From NCBI GenBank assembly GCA_036338435.1, contig JAYZCG010000049.1, forward strand, positions 1-64,000: a stretch of 64,000 nucleotides of DNA. The letters are read 5' to 3'. The notes under the pieces were generated by a model. That model was not told where the DNA came from. It saw only the letters and a program-made list of their open reading frames with translations, and made no database searches. Numbering within the stretch: position 1 is the stretch's first letter; the number at the start of each line of letters is the position of its first letter. This stretch comes from JAPYTY01 sp036338435. Its GTDB lineage: Bacteria; Acidobacteriota; UBA6911; RPQK01; JADFOI01. Made by a program: the position numbers and the translations under genes. This document shows, in pieces, positions 1-7,829 of this stretch.

Positions 1-458
1 TTCTCATGCCATTTTGGAACTGGAAACTCCAGAAGATTGATATCCTTTCCGCTCTTTATATTTTCTAGGATAGGGCCGTTCTCTACATACTCAGGAGGAA
101 ACTCGCTAGCTAGGCTTTCCCATTCCGGGGGTTTTCCCCGCAAACTCTGGACTAGTGCGGAACTACTTAGATCGGTAGAAAGCCCCAACAGTCCCGCCAG
201 GCGAGCTGGACTACCGGTAGTGCCAGTTAACACCCGGTATCCCGAAGGATAATCGGTAATCTCGTCAAATAGCAGTGATGAACCACGCTTGCGATTATTG
301 ATTTCAGTAATCGCTCCTAGTTCCTTATTCCAGTGAGCTCCTTTGACATGTTTTAGTTCTCCCAACTCTTCGACTGCCGTTAACCAGTCACGCAGATCCT
401 GTGTCTGAAACTGTGTCGAGACGCTGGACTCAAGAACAACCTTTTTTTTCCCACTCAT
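1..458 (-). CDS. UbiD-family decarboxylase, N-terminal part (cut by window edge)
   Basis: The first 152 residues of a UbiD-type (de)carboxylase, reading off the left end. UbiD enzymes use prenylated FMN to decarboxylate aromatic or unsaturated acids. The N-terminal pattern (DLRDWLTAVEELGELKHVKG, then a GAITE stretch and LLFDEI) matches the start of the complete homologue at 59506-60960 almost motif for motif, and the visible part ends at the FPVPKWHE motif shared by both. The catalytic domain lies outside the window. The start is ATG at 458, preceded by a good Shine-Dalgarno (GGAGGG, 8 nt away). It diverges from the amidohydrolase at 691. The family is clear; the substrate cannot be told. Confidence 0.85.
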   Translation of the reverse strand, partial: MSGKKKVVLESSVSTQFQTQDLRDWLTAVEELGELKHVKGAHWNKELGAITEINNRKRGSSLLFDEITDYPSGYRVLTGTTGSPARLAGLLGLSTDLSSSALVQSLRGKPPEWESLASEFPPEYVENGPILENIKSGKDINLLEFPVPKWHE

Positions 459-568
459 ATACTTTCCCTCCACAAAAAATGACGGCCTAATCTTCCCACA
501 GAAGTGTCCATCGTGCCAATTGTAGTACTTGGGACCTTTGTGTAGTGGCCACTATTACGTAGTATAGC

Positions 569-637
569 CGGTCTGTTATTAAGTTTGTGAATTGTTCCGT
601 TACAAACTAGACGTGGTTATATTGAGTACACAGACCG
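569..637. repeat. Nested inverted repeats in the divergent intergenic region
   Basis: Outer arms CGGTCTGT (569-576) and ACAGACCG (630-637) are perfect 8-base complements. Inside them, AGTTTGT (582-588) and ACAAACT (602-608) form a second perfect 7-base pair. Just to the left is a perfect palindrome, TAGTGGCCACTA (543-554). The block lies between the divergent UbiD and amidohydrolase genes, so it could be an operator array or a structured leader of the rightward transcript. No known RNA family was recognised. Confidence 0.35.
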
Positions 638-690
638 CTTAAGTGTTAGACTGAACCAGTCACAAATCTCTTTTGCATAGTCGGTTGCCC

Positions 691-2472
691 ATGAGAAACA
701 CCTTGAAATTTGGGAAGATCGCCAGAATCTCCACGCTTTGGGTAACATTGATTCTTCTTTTAGCCCAATGTACTTCAAAAATCCCAAATTTGTTAGCTCC
801 AGATATGGTCCTTTTCAATGGGAACATTGTCACAGTTGATGAAGATTTCTCCATTGCTCAAGCAGTTGCTATCAAAGATGGTCTCATTGTTGCCGTCGAC
901 TCTGATCAAGCGGTTCTTGCCACCGCAAGTACCGAGACACAAAGGATAGACTTGGATGGAAAAACGGTTTTGCCGGGATTCAACGATTCTCACCTACACC
1001 TATCCTGGCCAGTGGGAGAACTGCCAGACCCCTCTATACAGCAGTTGAGTCAAGCCCGTTCCATTAATCAAATACTAGACATAGTGCAACGGAAAGTTGC
1101 TATTACCCCACCAGGAGAATTGGTCTGGATTCCAGGAGGGGTCGCCCGCGCGGAGCAGATCAAAGAAAAGCGTTGGCCCACGCGGCACGACCTAGATCCG
1201 ATCTCCCCAGAAAACCCTGTGATCATGACCTTTGCTGCTGACCACGTCTACCTTACCAATACTCTGGGCCTTTCTAAGTCTGGAATTGATAAACATAGCA
1301 CTCAACCGCATGCCCGAGGACTCTTTGGTGAGTTCATAACTGACGAAAGTGGTGAACCAACAGGCATCTTGACAGGACGTGCCGCCGCCAGAATCCTAAG
1401 AATGGCTCTGAATGTATGGTCTACCGAAGAACTAGAGGCAAACATAGGACGAGCTATTGTGACTGATGTGATCCCCTACGGGATCACCAGTTTGTCCGAT
1501 CCTCAAAACGGAGGTAGCCCTCCAAAGCCAGTTCAACACGCCTACCAACGGCTTTTAAATCGTCCAGAAGGGTTACCAGCACGCATCAATCTCATGATCC
1601 GCCTTCCTGTGCGTTCACTATCAACTCAAGACACACTAGATTTAATTGATAGGCTGATTTATGCACCACCCCTTGAAAATGATTTCTTTCGAGTTGGTAG
1701 CTTGAAGGTTGCCCTGGACAAGGGAAGGCCTGGACAAAGTCCTTATATCGTTCCGGAGGAACGGGGCAAAAAGGCACTTATTGAAGCCCACCGAAAGGGC
1801 TGGCAACTGTACGTACACATCACTACTCCTGAGACCTTTGATTATGCTAGTGCAGCCCTAAAAGAGGCCTATTCGCTATATCCTCGACAAGATGCACGAC
1901 ATATTTTCACCCACATTAACCAACCCACCCAAGCAAACATCGAGATAATGCAAAGCTTAGGGATTATTGCCGATCTACAAGTTAACTCCATCTATCACAT
2001 ATCCGATGATGCAGAAGAACACTATAGGGTAAACCCAGAACGGCCCGACCTAGGTCCTCGACCGGTCGCAACCTATCGGGATGCTGGCATTCCCGTAATA
2101 CTGAGTAGTGATCAGGCTCCGGTGGGACCACTCTTTACCATTTTCGAAGCTGTCAATCGAGTGCGCAAATCTGGGAAAGTATTTAGACCAGAAGAACGAC
2201 TGACGCTGGAAGAAGCAATCCGAGCTGTAACCATAAAATCAGCCTGGGCATTTTTTCAGGACAACGTCAAGGGGTCGCTTGAGGTGGGTAAATATGCTGA
2301 CCTCGTCGTTTTGGGCCAGAATATCTTGACCATTGATCCTCTCGAGATCATGAACATCCCCGTACTGATGACCATGACTAATGGGAAATTTGTCTACACA
2401 AATCCGAATCAGGATCCAAAGCAAAAAGTAGAATACCTACGTTACCCAACACGGGTGTCATACTTGGATTAA
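691..2472 (+). CDS. Exported amidohydrolase, amidohydrolase-3 (YtcJ-like) family
   Basis: A metal-dependent hydrolase of about 593 residues. The N-terminus is basic then hydrophobic (ISTLWVTLILLLAQC), consistent with export. A Cys follows the hydrophobic core, but the residue before it is Gln, so this is a poor lipobox. The body shows the amidohydrolase start (DMVLFNGNIVTVDEDF), the metal motif HLHLSW in GFNDSHLHL, a His in HIFTHINQP and the usual SSDQAPVGP segment carrying the metal-site Asp. It ends with the typical GSLEVGKYADLVVL. Unlike the other secreted amidohydrolases here, it keeps the SSD motif. ATG 691 is preferred; an in-frame TTG at 673 would add six residues. The family hydrolyses amide or cyclic amide bonds. 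The substrate is unknown. Confidence 0.8.
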   Translation: MRNTLKFGKIARISTLWVTLILLLAQCTSKIPNLLAPDMVLFNGNIVTVDEDFSIAQAVAIKDGLIVAVDSDQAVLATASTETQRIDLDGKTVLPGFNDSHLHLSWPVGELPDPSIQQLSQARSINQILDIVQRKVAITPPGELVWIPGGVARAEQIKEKRWPTRHDLDPISPENPVIMTFAADHVYLTNTLGLSKSGIDKHSTQPHARGLFGEFITDESGEPTGILTGRAAARILRMALNVWSTEELEANIGRAIVTDVIPYGITSLSDPQNGGSPPKPVQHAYQRLLNRPEGLPARINLMIRLPVRSLSTQDTLDLIDRLIYAPPLENDFFRVGSLKVALDKGRPGQSPYIVPEERGKKALIEAHRKGWQLYVHITTPETFDYASAALKEAYSLYPRQDARHIFTHINQPTQANIEIMQSLGIIADLQVNSIYHISDDAEEHYRVNPERPDLGPRPVATYRDAGIPVILSSDQAPVGPLFTIFEAVNRVRKSGKVFRPEERLTLEEAIRAVTIKSAWAFFQDNVKGSLEVGKYADLVVLGQNILTIDPLEIMNIPVLMTMTNGKFVYTNPNQDPKQKVEYLRYPTRVSYLD

Positions 2473-2583
2473 CAGCTAGTACTGCACGCCTGTCGGATAA
2501 CAGCGCACCAATCAAGGAACCTGGGAGCACGACACAGAACCGCCTACAGAACGAAAACTACAACAGAAAAGAGAACCTGAGAT

Positions 2584-3225
2584 CTATTCCTTCCAGTCAA
2601 TCTTCTTGTAATACTCGCGGCGGCGTTCTTCCTCTTCCCAAGTCAGGGGGCCTCTAAAACCAGCTATATCCCAGCCCGTCACCACCCGATCAGTATTGGG
2701 GTTGGTGATCTGATGGGTATCCCCAGGAGGTAAAATCGGAACGTCGTTCGCGTCTCGGGGAATCCGGTGCTCTGGATAATTCTGGTAGTAAACCACCAGC
2801 ACTCGAAGCCGTGTGAGACGATATACACTTTGAAGTCTTCCCCGCAGTTGACCATCAGCAATTTGGTCACCATCGATGATCAAATTCAGGTAGTCAGCTC
2901 TCTCAGACTCACTAAGGTCCAAGAAGGTTTTACCCGAGAAGAACGAAGAAGTTTCGTTGTTGAAAAGCGTTAGGTCATCATCGGACAAGCCGGTCAATCC
3001 CTTCATCACTTCCGCCGTGATATTGTAAGACTCCAGCGTTCGGTAACCAGGATCCCCCGGATCACTAGGGATAATGGTATCTCCTAAGGCGGCAATTAAG
3101 GCCGTACGATCCACCTGATTAGCCTGTGCTAGTACTTGCTCAGTATTAGCCGCAACAGCTGGGACGGCGGCAGCACCCATTCCAGTAGTCTTTAAAAAAT
3201 CTCTTCTCGATACATCCTTCTTCAT
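2584..3225 (-). CDS. Tat-exported Gluconate_2-dh3 family small subunit (copy 2)
   Basis: A 213-residue protein with a twin-arginine signal (SRRDFLKTTG, then an Ala-rich core ending near VLAQA). The mature part (ALIAALGDTIIPSDPGDPGY and the C-terminal ITNPNTDRVVTGWDIA, ending KIDWKE) fits the gluconate 2-dehydrogenase subunit 3 family, the small partner of membrane-side GMC flavoenzymes. It is last in the leftward operon. It is a close paralogue of the gene at 3299-3946, sharing the DPGDPGY, HQITNPNT and PLTWEEEERRR segments. Start supported by AGGAGAG upstream. The likely role is export or maturation partner for the GMC subunit at 3970-5481, because GMC subunits of this type lack their own signal peptide. 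Confidence 0.75.
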   Translation of the reverse strand: MKKDVSRRDFLKTTGMGAAAVPAVAANTEQVLAQANQVDRTALIAALGDTIIPSDPGDPGYRTLESYNITAEVMKGLTGLSDDDLTLFNNETSSFFSGKTFLDLSESERADYLNLIIDGDQIADGQLRGRLQSVYRLTRLRVLVVYYQNYPEHRIPRDANDVPILPPGDTHQITNPNTDRVVTGWDIAGFRGPLTWEEEERRREYYKKIDWKE

Positions 3226-3298
3226 CGCCTTATCTCTCCTGTGTAGGTAGTAGTCAATGATAGACCTTCTTATTTACAACCTCAAGCCTAAATGAAAC

Positions 3299-3946
3299 TT
3301 ATTCTTTCCAGTCAATTTCTTTGACGATGGCACGCCTACGCTCCTCTTCTTCCCAGGTCAATGGGCCCATATAATTCGCCGTGTCCCATCCCGTGACCAG
3401 AGTGGTCGTGTTGGGATTCGTGATCTGATGATTGTCTCCGGCAGGCAGGATAGGCATTTCATCGGCATCGCGGGGCAATGCATGTTCTGGATAGTTGCTA
3501 TAGTACACTCGAAAAACTCGCCTTCTGACCCTTTGTAGGGTACTAAGCAGGCTTCGGTTCGTTTCTTGCTCATCAATGCTCTTACCTGAGAAAATGGCAT
3601 CAAAATACTGTTCCTTCTCAGATTCGCTCAGCTGGAGGAAGTCCTCTTTTGAGAACATCTCGCCGGCATGGCCATTAAACAGTGCCAGATCCTCATCCGT
3701 CACTGGTAATTGCTTCAGAACCTCAGCAGTAATATTGTGATCCTCCAGAACCCTGTATCCAGGATCTCCGGGATCTGAAGGAATAAGCGTATTGCCGATG
3801 GCTGCCACGATGGCAACCCGATCTACGCTAGTCTCTGTAGGTGTCTCAGCACACTTGGTAGTGGTGAACGTGACTGCTGCCGTAGCAGTCGCTCCAGTGC
3901 TAGTCTTTTTCAGAAAATCTCGTCTGGACACCCGCTTCTTTGACAT
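3299..3946 (-). CDS. Tat-exported Gluconate_2-dh3 family small subunit (copy 1)
   Basis: 215 residues with a Tat signal (SRRDFLKKTS) followed by a Thr/Ala-rich core. The mature region has DRVAIVAAIGNTLIPSDPGD and the same C-terminal block as the gene downstream (HQITNPNTTTLVTGWDTA, ending EIDWKE). It starts 23 nt after the GMC oxidoreductase stop, so it is almost certainly co-transcribed and probably co-exported with that flavoprotein. Having two small subunits for one large subunit is unusual: typical gluconate- or fructose-dehydrogenase-like operons carry one. A Cys just inside the predicted mature N-terminus (TKCAE) has no counterpart in the paralogue. Confidence 0.75.
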   Translation of the reverse strand: MSKKRVSRRDFLKKTSTGATATAAVTFTTTKCAETPTETSVDRVAIVAAIGNTLIPSDPGDPGYRVLEDHNITAEVLKQLPVTDEDLALFNGHAGEMFSKEDFLQLSESEKEQYFDAIFSGKSIDEQETNRSLLSTLQRVRRRVFRVYYSNYPEHALPRDADEMPILPAGDNHQITNPNTTTLVTGWDTANYMGPLTWEEEERRRAIVKEIDWKE

Positions 3947-3969
3947 AAATCAATCTGCCTTTCTAAGTC

Positions 3970-5481
3970 CTAACTAAAGTGACGCTTGATAATTCGACCT
4001 GCTGCAAAAACAGTTACCGAGGCCTGTGGTGTTCCCGTATTGCCCGTAGTAACTCTTGGAATAGCACTGCCATCACAGATCAATAAATTGTCTACATCGT
4101 GTGACTCAAAGTATTGATTGACTACCGATTCCTTCGGATCTATCCCAGCCCTACAGGAACCCACCTTGTGCGAACCTCCAGTACGGGGCGTAATGGTAAC
4201 CGGGGTATCCACCGAACTGATCTGCTTCCCCCCCATTTTTTCGAGCACCTCATAAGCTATGGCTCTTCCCTCCTTGGCCCGCCGTATGGTAAGGCTATGG
4301 TCGCCTCCATAAAGCAGCTGTCCATCTGGGTTGATATGCCAACGACCAGATGGTTTGCTGTTACTAGGTGAGAGAGACCCAGTACGCAAGATACCCTTTT
4401 CCCTGATCCATGCCTTGTGGTCCCGACCATACCAGGGAGCGTAGGAGCTCAGTGCAGCCTGACTTGGCAAGCGCATACCACCAAATCCGGCCCTAAACAA
4501 TAGCCTCCCCTCACCATCAGATCGCTCGTCATGAATCATATAATATCCACCTATATTAGACAGTTCTCCGTCTCCCAACTGCTCGTCGAACAAAGCACTG
4601 ACTCCGGGGGTACGAGCATGACCGTCAATATGTTGGCCGACGTTAGAATTCTCCACGATAATCGGATTACCTCTCCATTCCTTGGGCCCGTAACCAGATC
4701 TCATTAAAAGTAATGGTGATCCCATATAACCACAGGAAACGATGGTCTTATCAGCTATTAACGTGTGGCTGGAACCCTGAGAGTGACAAACAAGACCTCG
4801 AGCCACTCCCCGTTCTCCCTGCATCTCAATCAAAATCTTTTCTACATATGTATCAGGAATAATCTTAACTCCATGTTGTTCTGCTACCGGAACATAGGTC
4901 ACCATGGTACTAGCTCGCGAGTCGTACTTGCACATCATAGGACTATTACAAAACCCGCAGTAGATACAGTTACGACGGGCACCCTCCTGTCGCCTCGGGG
5001 CGTAGCCCATTAACTTTGCGGTATCGTAGAACAGTTTGTTGCCCCAAGTGTCTATCTCGTCCGGAAATTCATGGATATTGAATTCCCGGCGGATCTCTTC
5101 CACGGCATCGAGGAGATTCTCCTTGGTCCAATCTACACCTGTTGCGTTTTCCCAGTGTAGATAATCAACATCAAAAGGCAAAAAGGCCTGGGCACCCCAG
5201 TGAAGCGAGCTTCCGCCTACAATCTTAGCCCGACTGCGATCATTGTCCCAAAGATAAGTTCCCTCGTAGTTGTCCTCTAAGTTGGTGAACATTCGACGTC
5301 GCAGTGGCGATCCATAACCTGGCCGGGGGGCTCCTGGAAAATATGGTCCGGCTTCAATCAGTGCAATTTTAAGCGGATTACCCGTTTTCGGATGGATCCC
5401 TTTCTGGGCGATTTTTGCAGCCAGGATCGGTCCGGAGAATCCAGCCCCTACGATGGCTACATCATAGTTAGTTTCAGCCAC
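3970..5481 (-). CDS. GMC-type FAD oxidoreductase with cysteine cluster
   Basis: 503 residues. The N-terminal FAD-binding motif is DVAIVGAGFSGPILAAKIA. The C-terminal GMC_oxred_C domain contains GGSHKVGSCRAGIDP (the active-site His is present), NLLICDGSAIPRV and the final NTGTPQASVTVFAAGR. A Cys-rich insert near residues 170-185 (CIYCGFC, then MCKYDSRAST) has spacing C-x2-C-x2-C-x5-C. It resembles the iron-sulfur-bearing insert of FAD-dependent sugar dehydrogenases (established for that family; the cluster here is inferred). No signal peptide; export with the Tat-bearing small subunit downstream is likely. The start is GTG at 5481. It probably oxidises an alcohol or hydroxy acid and passes electrons to a cytochrome or quinone not encoded here. 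Confidence 0.82.
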   Translation of the reverse strand: MAETNYDVAIVGAGFSGPILAAKIAQKGIHPKTGNPLKIALIEAGPYFPGAPRPGYGSPLRRRMFTNLEDNYEGTYLWDNDRSRAKIVGGSSLHWGAQAFLPFDVDYLHWENATGVDWTKENLLDAVEEIRREFNIHEFPDEIDTWGNKLFYDTAKLMGYAPRRQEGARRNCIYCGFCNSPMMCKYDSRASTMVTYVPVAEQHGVKIIPDTYVEKILIEMQGERGVARGLVCHSQGSSHTLIADKTIVSCGYMGSPLLLMRSGYGPKEWRGNPIIVENSNVGQHIDGHARTPGVSALFDEQLGDGELSNIGGYYMIHDERSDGEGRLLFRAGFGGMRLPSQAALSSYAPWYGRDHKAWIREKGILRTGSLSPSNSKPSGRWHINPDGQLLYGGDHSLTIRRAKEGRAIAYEVLEKMGGKQISSVDTPVTITPRTGGSHKVGSCRAGIDPKESVVNQYFESHDVDNLLICDGSAIPRVTTGNTGTPQASVTVFAAGRIIKRHFS

Positions 5482-5507
5482 AATACATCTCGCTTTTCTA
5501 CCTTACA

Positions 5508-6263
5508 TCACGTGACACAAGCGGCAAGTTCCTCTGACCACTCGGGGAACAACCCATCAGGTAAACTGTGAATGTAGTTAACAATCCGGTCTGAGGGCAT
5601 CACGTTAGCATATTTTTGGTTCATGTCAAATAGGTTCATCGCATGAGAAGCTTGGCCTCGATCAAAGGTGCAATCTTCTACCACGGTAACTCTATAACCG
5701 TGTGAAAACCCATCAATTACAGTGGCTCGAACACAACCACTGGTCGTGGTGCCACAACACAGTAGCTGGTCCACCCCGAGTGTAATGAGATACTGTAGAA
5801 GAGGTGTGCCGAAAAAGGCACTGGGTTTTTTTTTGAGGATAGTAACCTCCCCAGGCTGAGGCATAATCATGTCAGGAATCAGATTGGCCCGTACCCGGGT
5901 GTCATCCTTTCCCCCACGCCATTGATCGACTCGCTTATTTTTGACACCCCAGGAATGTCGGTCCAGCAGATAGTGATCGTCATCAGCGGTAGTGTAGAGA
6001 ATCGGAAGACATCTTCCACGAGCTGCCTCCAATACTGGCACCAGTCGTCCCATTGCCTCCCAGCCTTCGGCACCGCAGCTATTAGGGAACTTTGTAATAG
6101 AATCTCTAATGTCTTCGGCCTCGTCCCCGACAAAGCCGTAGTTGACATCAATGACCAGCAGAGCCGGTCGGCCCTTGAATTCTGCCTCCCGCCCATATCC
6201 GGCAGCACCAAAGACTTCCTGATCACGTTCAGTTAAGAAGTCATCCCAAATTCTTGCCATCAC
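5508..6263 (-). CDS. Isochorismatase-family cysteine amidohydrolase
   Basis: 251 residues of the cysteine-hydrolase fold that includes N-carbamoylsarcosine amidase, nicotinamidase and maleamate amidase (NicF). The catalytic triad can be placed: Asp39 in LLVIDVNYGF, Lys144 in LKKKPSAFFG and Cys177 in CCGTTTSGCVRATVIDG. The N-terminal extension ahead of the first strand (WDDFLTERDQEVFGAAGYG) is typical of the N-carbamoylsarcosine amidase branch. No export signal, so probably cytoplasmic. It lies 9 nt after the M29-like gene and 26 nt before the GMC gene, inside one operon. Together with the NicX-superfamily protein upstream it recalls the last steps of N-heterocycle breakdown, but that link is inference. 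The second Met (6260) could also be the start. Confidence 0.82.
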   Translation of the reverse strand: MMARIWDDFLTERDQEVFGAAGYGREAEFKGRPALLVIDVNYGFVGDEAEDIRDSITKFPNSCGAEGWEAMGRLVPVLEAARGRCLPILYTTADDDHYLLDRHSWGVKNKRVDQWRGGKDDTRVRANLIPDMIMPQPGEVTILKKKPSAFFGTPLLQYLITLGVDQLLCCGTTTSGCVRATVIDGFSHGYRVTVVEDCTFDRGQASHAMNLFDMNQKYANVMPSDRIVNYIHSLPDGLFPEWSEELAACVT

Positions 6264-6272
6264 TCAATTCTC

Positions 6273-7631
6273 CTATTCGTTCTCATACGAAGGATAGACA
6301 ATCCTTCCCGACTCAGTATCAAATTCCGGAATCCAGTCTTCCCGCAAAAGCTCGTCAGGATCACCGTACTTGGCAGCGACTTTTCGCACTTCCGGATCAT
6401 CCAGGACGGTCAGTCGGCCCCGGTCAACTAATTTTTCCCCGTCTACCTCAAAGTTTACATGATAAAAGAAATTCATATCCCGGTGGTTGGACGGAAGCGA
6501 AGGAATATCATCGGAAACCCGGTTGTAGCGATCCGTTCCGAAGGCCATATGAAGCATGCCCGAACGTCGTCGGATAGGGCCGGCTGGACCCACTTTTGGA
6601 TTGGTTCCGAGTGCGATTTCCTCCATCCACCCAATCCCAGGTCCAGGATAGTAACCTGGAAACTGAATGTTCCTGAAGCGCTCTAACGCTGCCTGGATAT
6701 TCTCTCCCGCTGCTCCTCCTCCTTCTACACGAACAACCTGTCCACCTTCTACAAATAGCTTAACGGTGGGTATATATCCAGCTTGTTGTGTCACCATAAC
6801 GCCTCTAGCATCGGGGTTAGCAGTTAAGTAGGGCTCCGTATCAGGGTGAACCTCGTGGGCAATGGGTCGATCTAAAGAATGCTCGCCGTAAGTCGCCATC
6901 CCTCGCGTCTCCTTGAACCGCTCGCGATTGGTGTTGTCAAGTGTAAAAGTCAGATCGGTACCCATGGGATCAGTGACATGAATTGTCTTGCCATAGACAT
7001 ACTTTTGCCAGGTCTTTAGGGCGATCAGTTCCAGCAGCTCATCCGGATAACTAACCGCCGGAGAAGCCAACTGCTCGGCTCTAGCCCAATCAATACTGGC
7101 AGAACGAACCTTCAATTCAGTGCCCACTTGACCATAGTGAGTTCCTCGTGCTTGAAAACCTAACACCACATCGTAATCATCTATCATTCTGCCTAACCAG
7201 CTGGGTACCACGCGATTAACCACGCCGCGGAATCCCAGATAGTTAGTAGGATCAAACCTCTCATAGTCCAGTTCCTCACGGCCCAGTCTATTCACGACAT
7301 TCGACATATCCCTCACCAGTACGTCCGTCGTCACCCCCATCTCTTCGGCAGCTATCGAAATCGCTTGAACCACCAAGGGTTCGAGACGACTGGCAACAAT
7401 GAGTAGTTTTTCTCCATCTTTCAACCCTAACCCGTACTGAGCGCCGATAAGCCAACTAAAGGGCCTGCGTACGAGAATCCGTGCATTGGGAAGAACCTGC
7501 TCCAGTTTGGTGACACGGTAACGTTTGGGAGCTCGTGGTGCTTCCAGATTTGAAGACTGGGCTACTGATTCACCCACAAAACCCCCGACAACAAGAACTA
7601 CAATAACCGCGGAAAATAGCTTTTGCATCAT
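6273..7631 (-). CDS. Secreted M29-like (aminopeptidase T / NicX superfamily) protein
   Basis: 452 residues with a clear signal peptide (KLFSAVIVVLVVGGFVGESVAQ). The body resembles the aminopeptidase T (M29) fold, which also includes the 2,5-dihydroxypyridine dioxygenase NicX: GLKDGEKLLIVAS near the N-terminus, WMEEIALGTNPKVGP (Glu ligand position), GMLHMAFGTDRY (His ligand position) and a C-terminal DGEKLVDRGRLTVLDDPE. The usual final ligand pair His-x-Asp reads His-Val-Asn (FFYHVNFEVDG), so the metal site is altered. M29 and NicX proteins are normally cytoplasmic, which makes the signal peptide notable. Strong ribosome site (AGGAGGGGGAG). It is followed after 9 nt by the isochorismatase-type gene. 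Enzymatic activity is not assured. Confidence 0.65.
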   Translation of the reverse strand: MMQKLFSAVIVVLVVGGFVGESVAQSSNLEAPRAPKRYRVTKLEQVLPNARILVRRPFSWLIGAQYGLGLKDGEKLLIVASRLEPLVVQAISIAAEEMGVTTDVLVRDMSNVVNRLGREELDYERFDPTNYLGFRGVVNRVVPSWLGRMIDDYDVVLGFQARGTHYGQVGTELKVRSASIDWARAEQLASPAVSYPDELLELIALKTWQKYVYGKTIHVTDPMGTDLTFTLDNTNRERFKETRGMATYGEHSLDRPIAHEVHPDTEPYLTANPDARGVMVTQQAGYIPTVKLFVEGGQVVRVEGGGAAGENIQAALERFRNIQFPGYYPGPGIGWMEEIALGTNPKVGPAGPIRRRSGMLHMAFGTDRYNRVSDDIPSLPSNHRDMNFFYHVNFEVDGEKLVDRGRLTVLDDPEVRKVAAKYGDPDELLREDWIPEFDTESGRIVYPSYENE

Positions 7632-7829
7632 CTCCCCCTCCTAAAAATAAATCTAATTTCACCCGGGGCAGAACTACTTCTAGCCTCCCCCTCAATCAGT
7701 CAGACAATCAGAATAACGTAGTCAATTCAGCCGTTGAAAGCATTCTAACAGTCTTGCTGAGAGATCCGATAGCAAGAATTCAGTGCAACAAAAATCGAGG
7801 ACACGAGAGTGCACATATCAGCTGTCTTC

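Noticed and set aside
441..449. Homopolymer run as possible frameshift in the left UbiD gene
   Set aside because: The reading frame before and after the run is the family frame, so no frameshift is needed.
691..800. Lipoprotein signal in the first amidohydrolase
   Set aside because: The Cys after the hydrophobic core is preceded by Gln rather than Gly, Ala or Ser, which is a poor lipobox.
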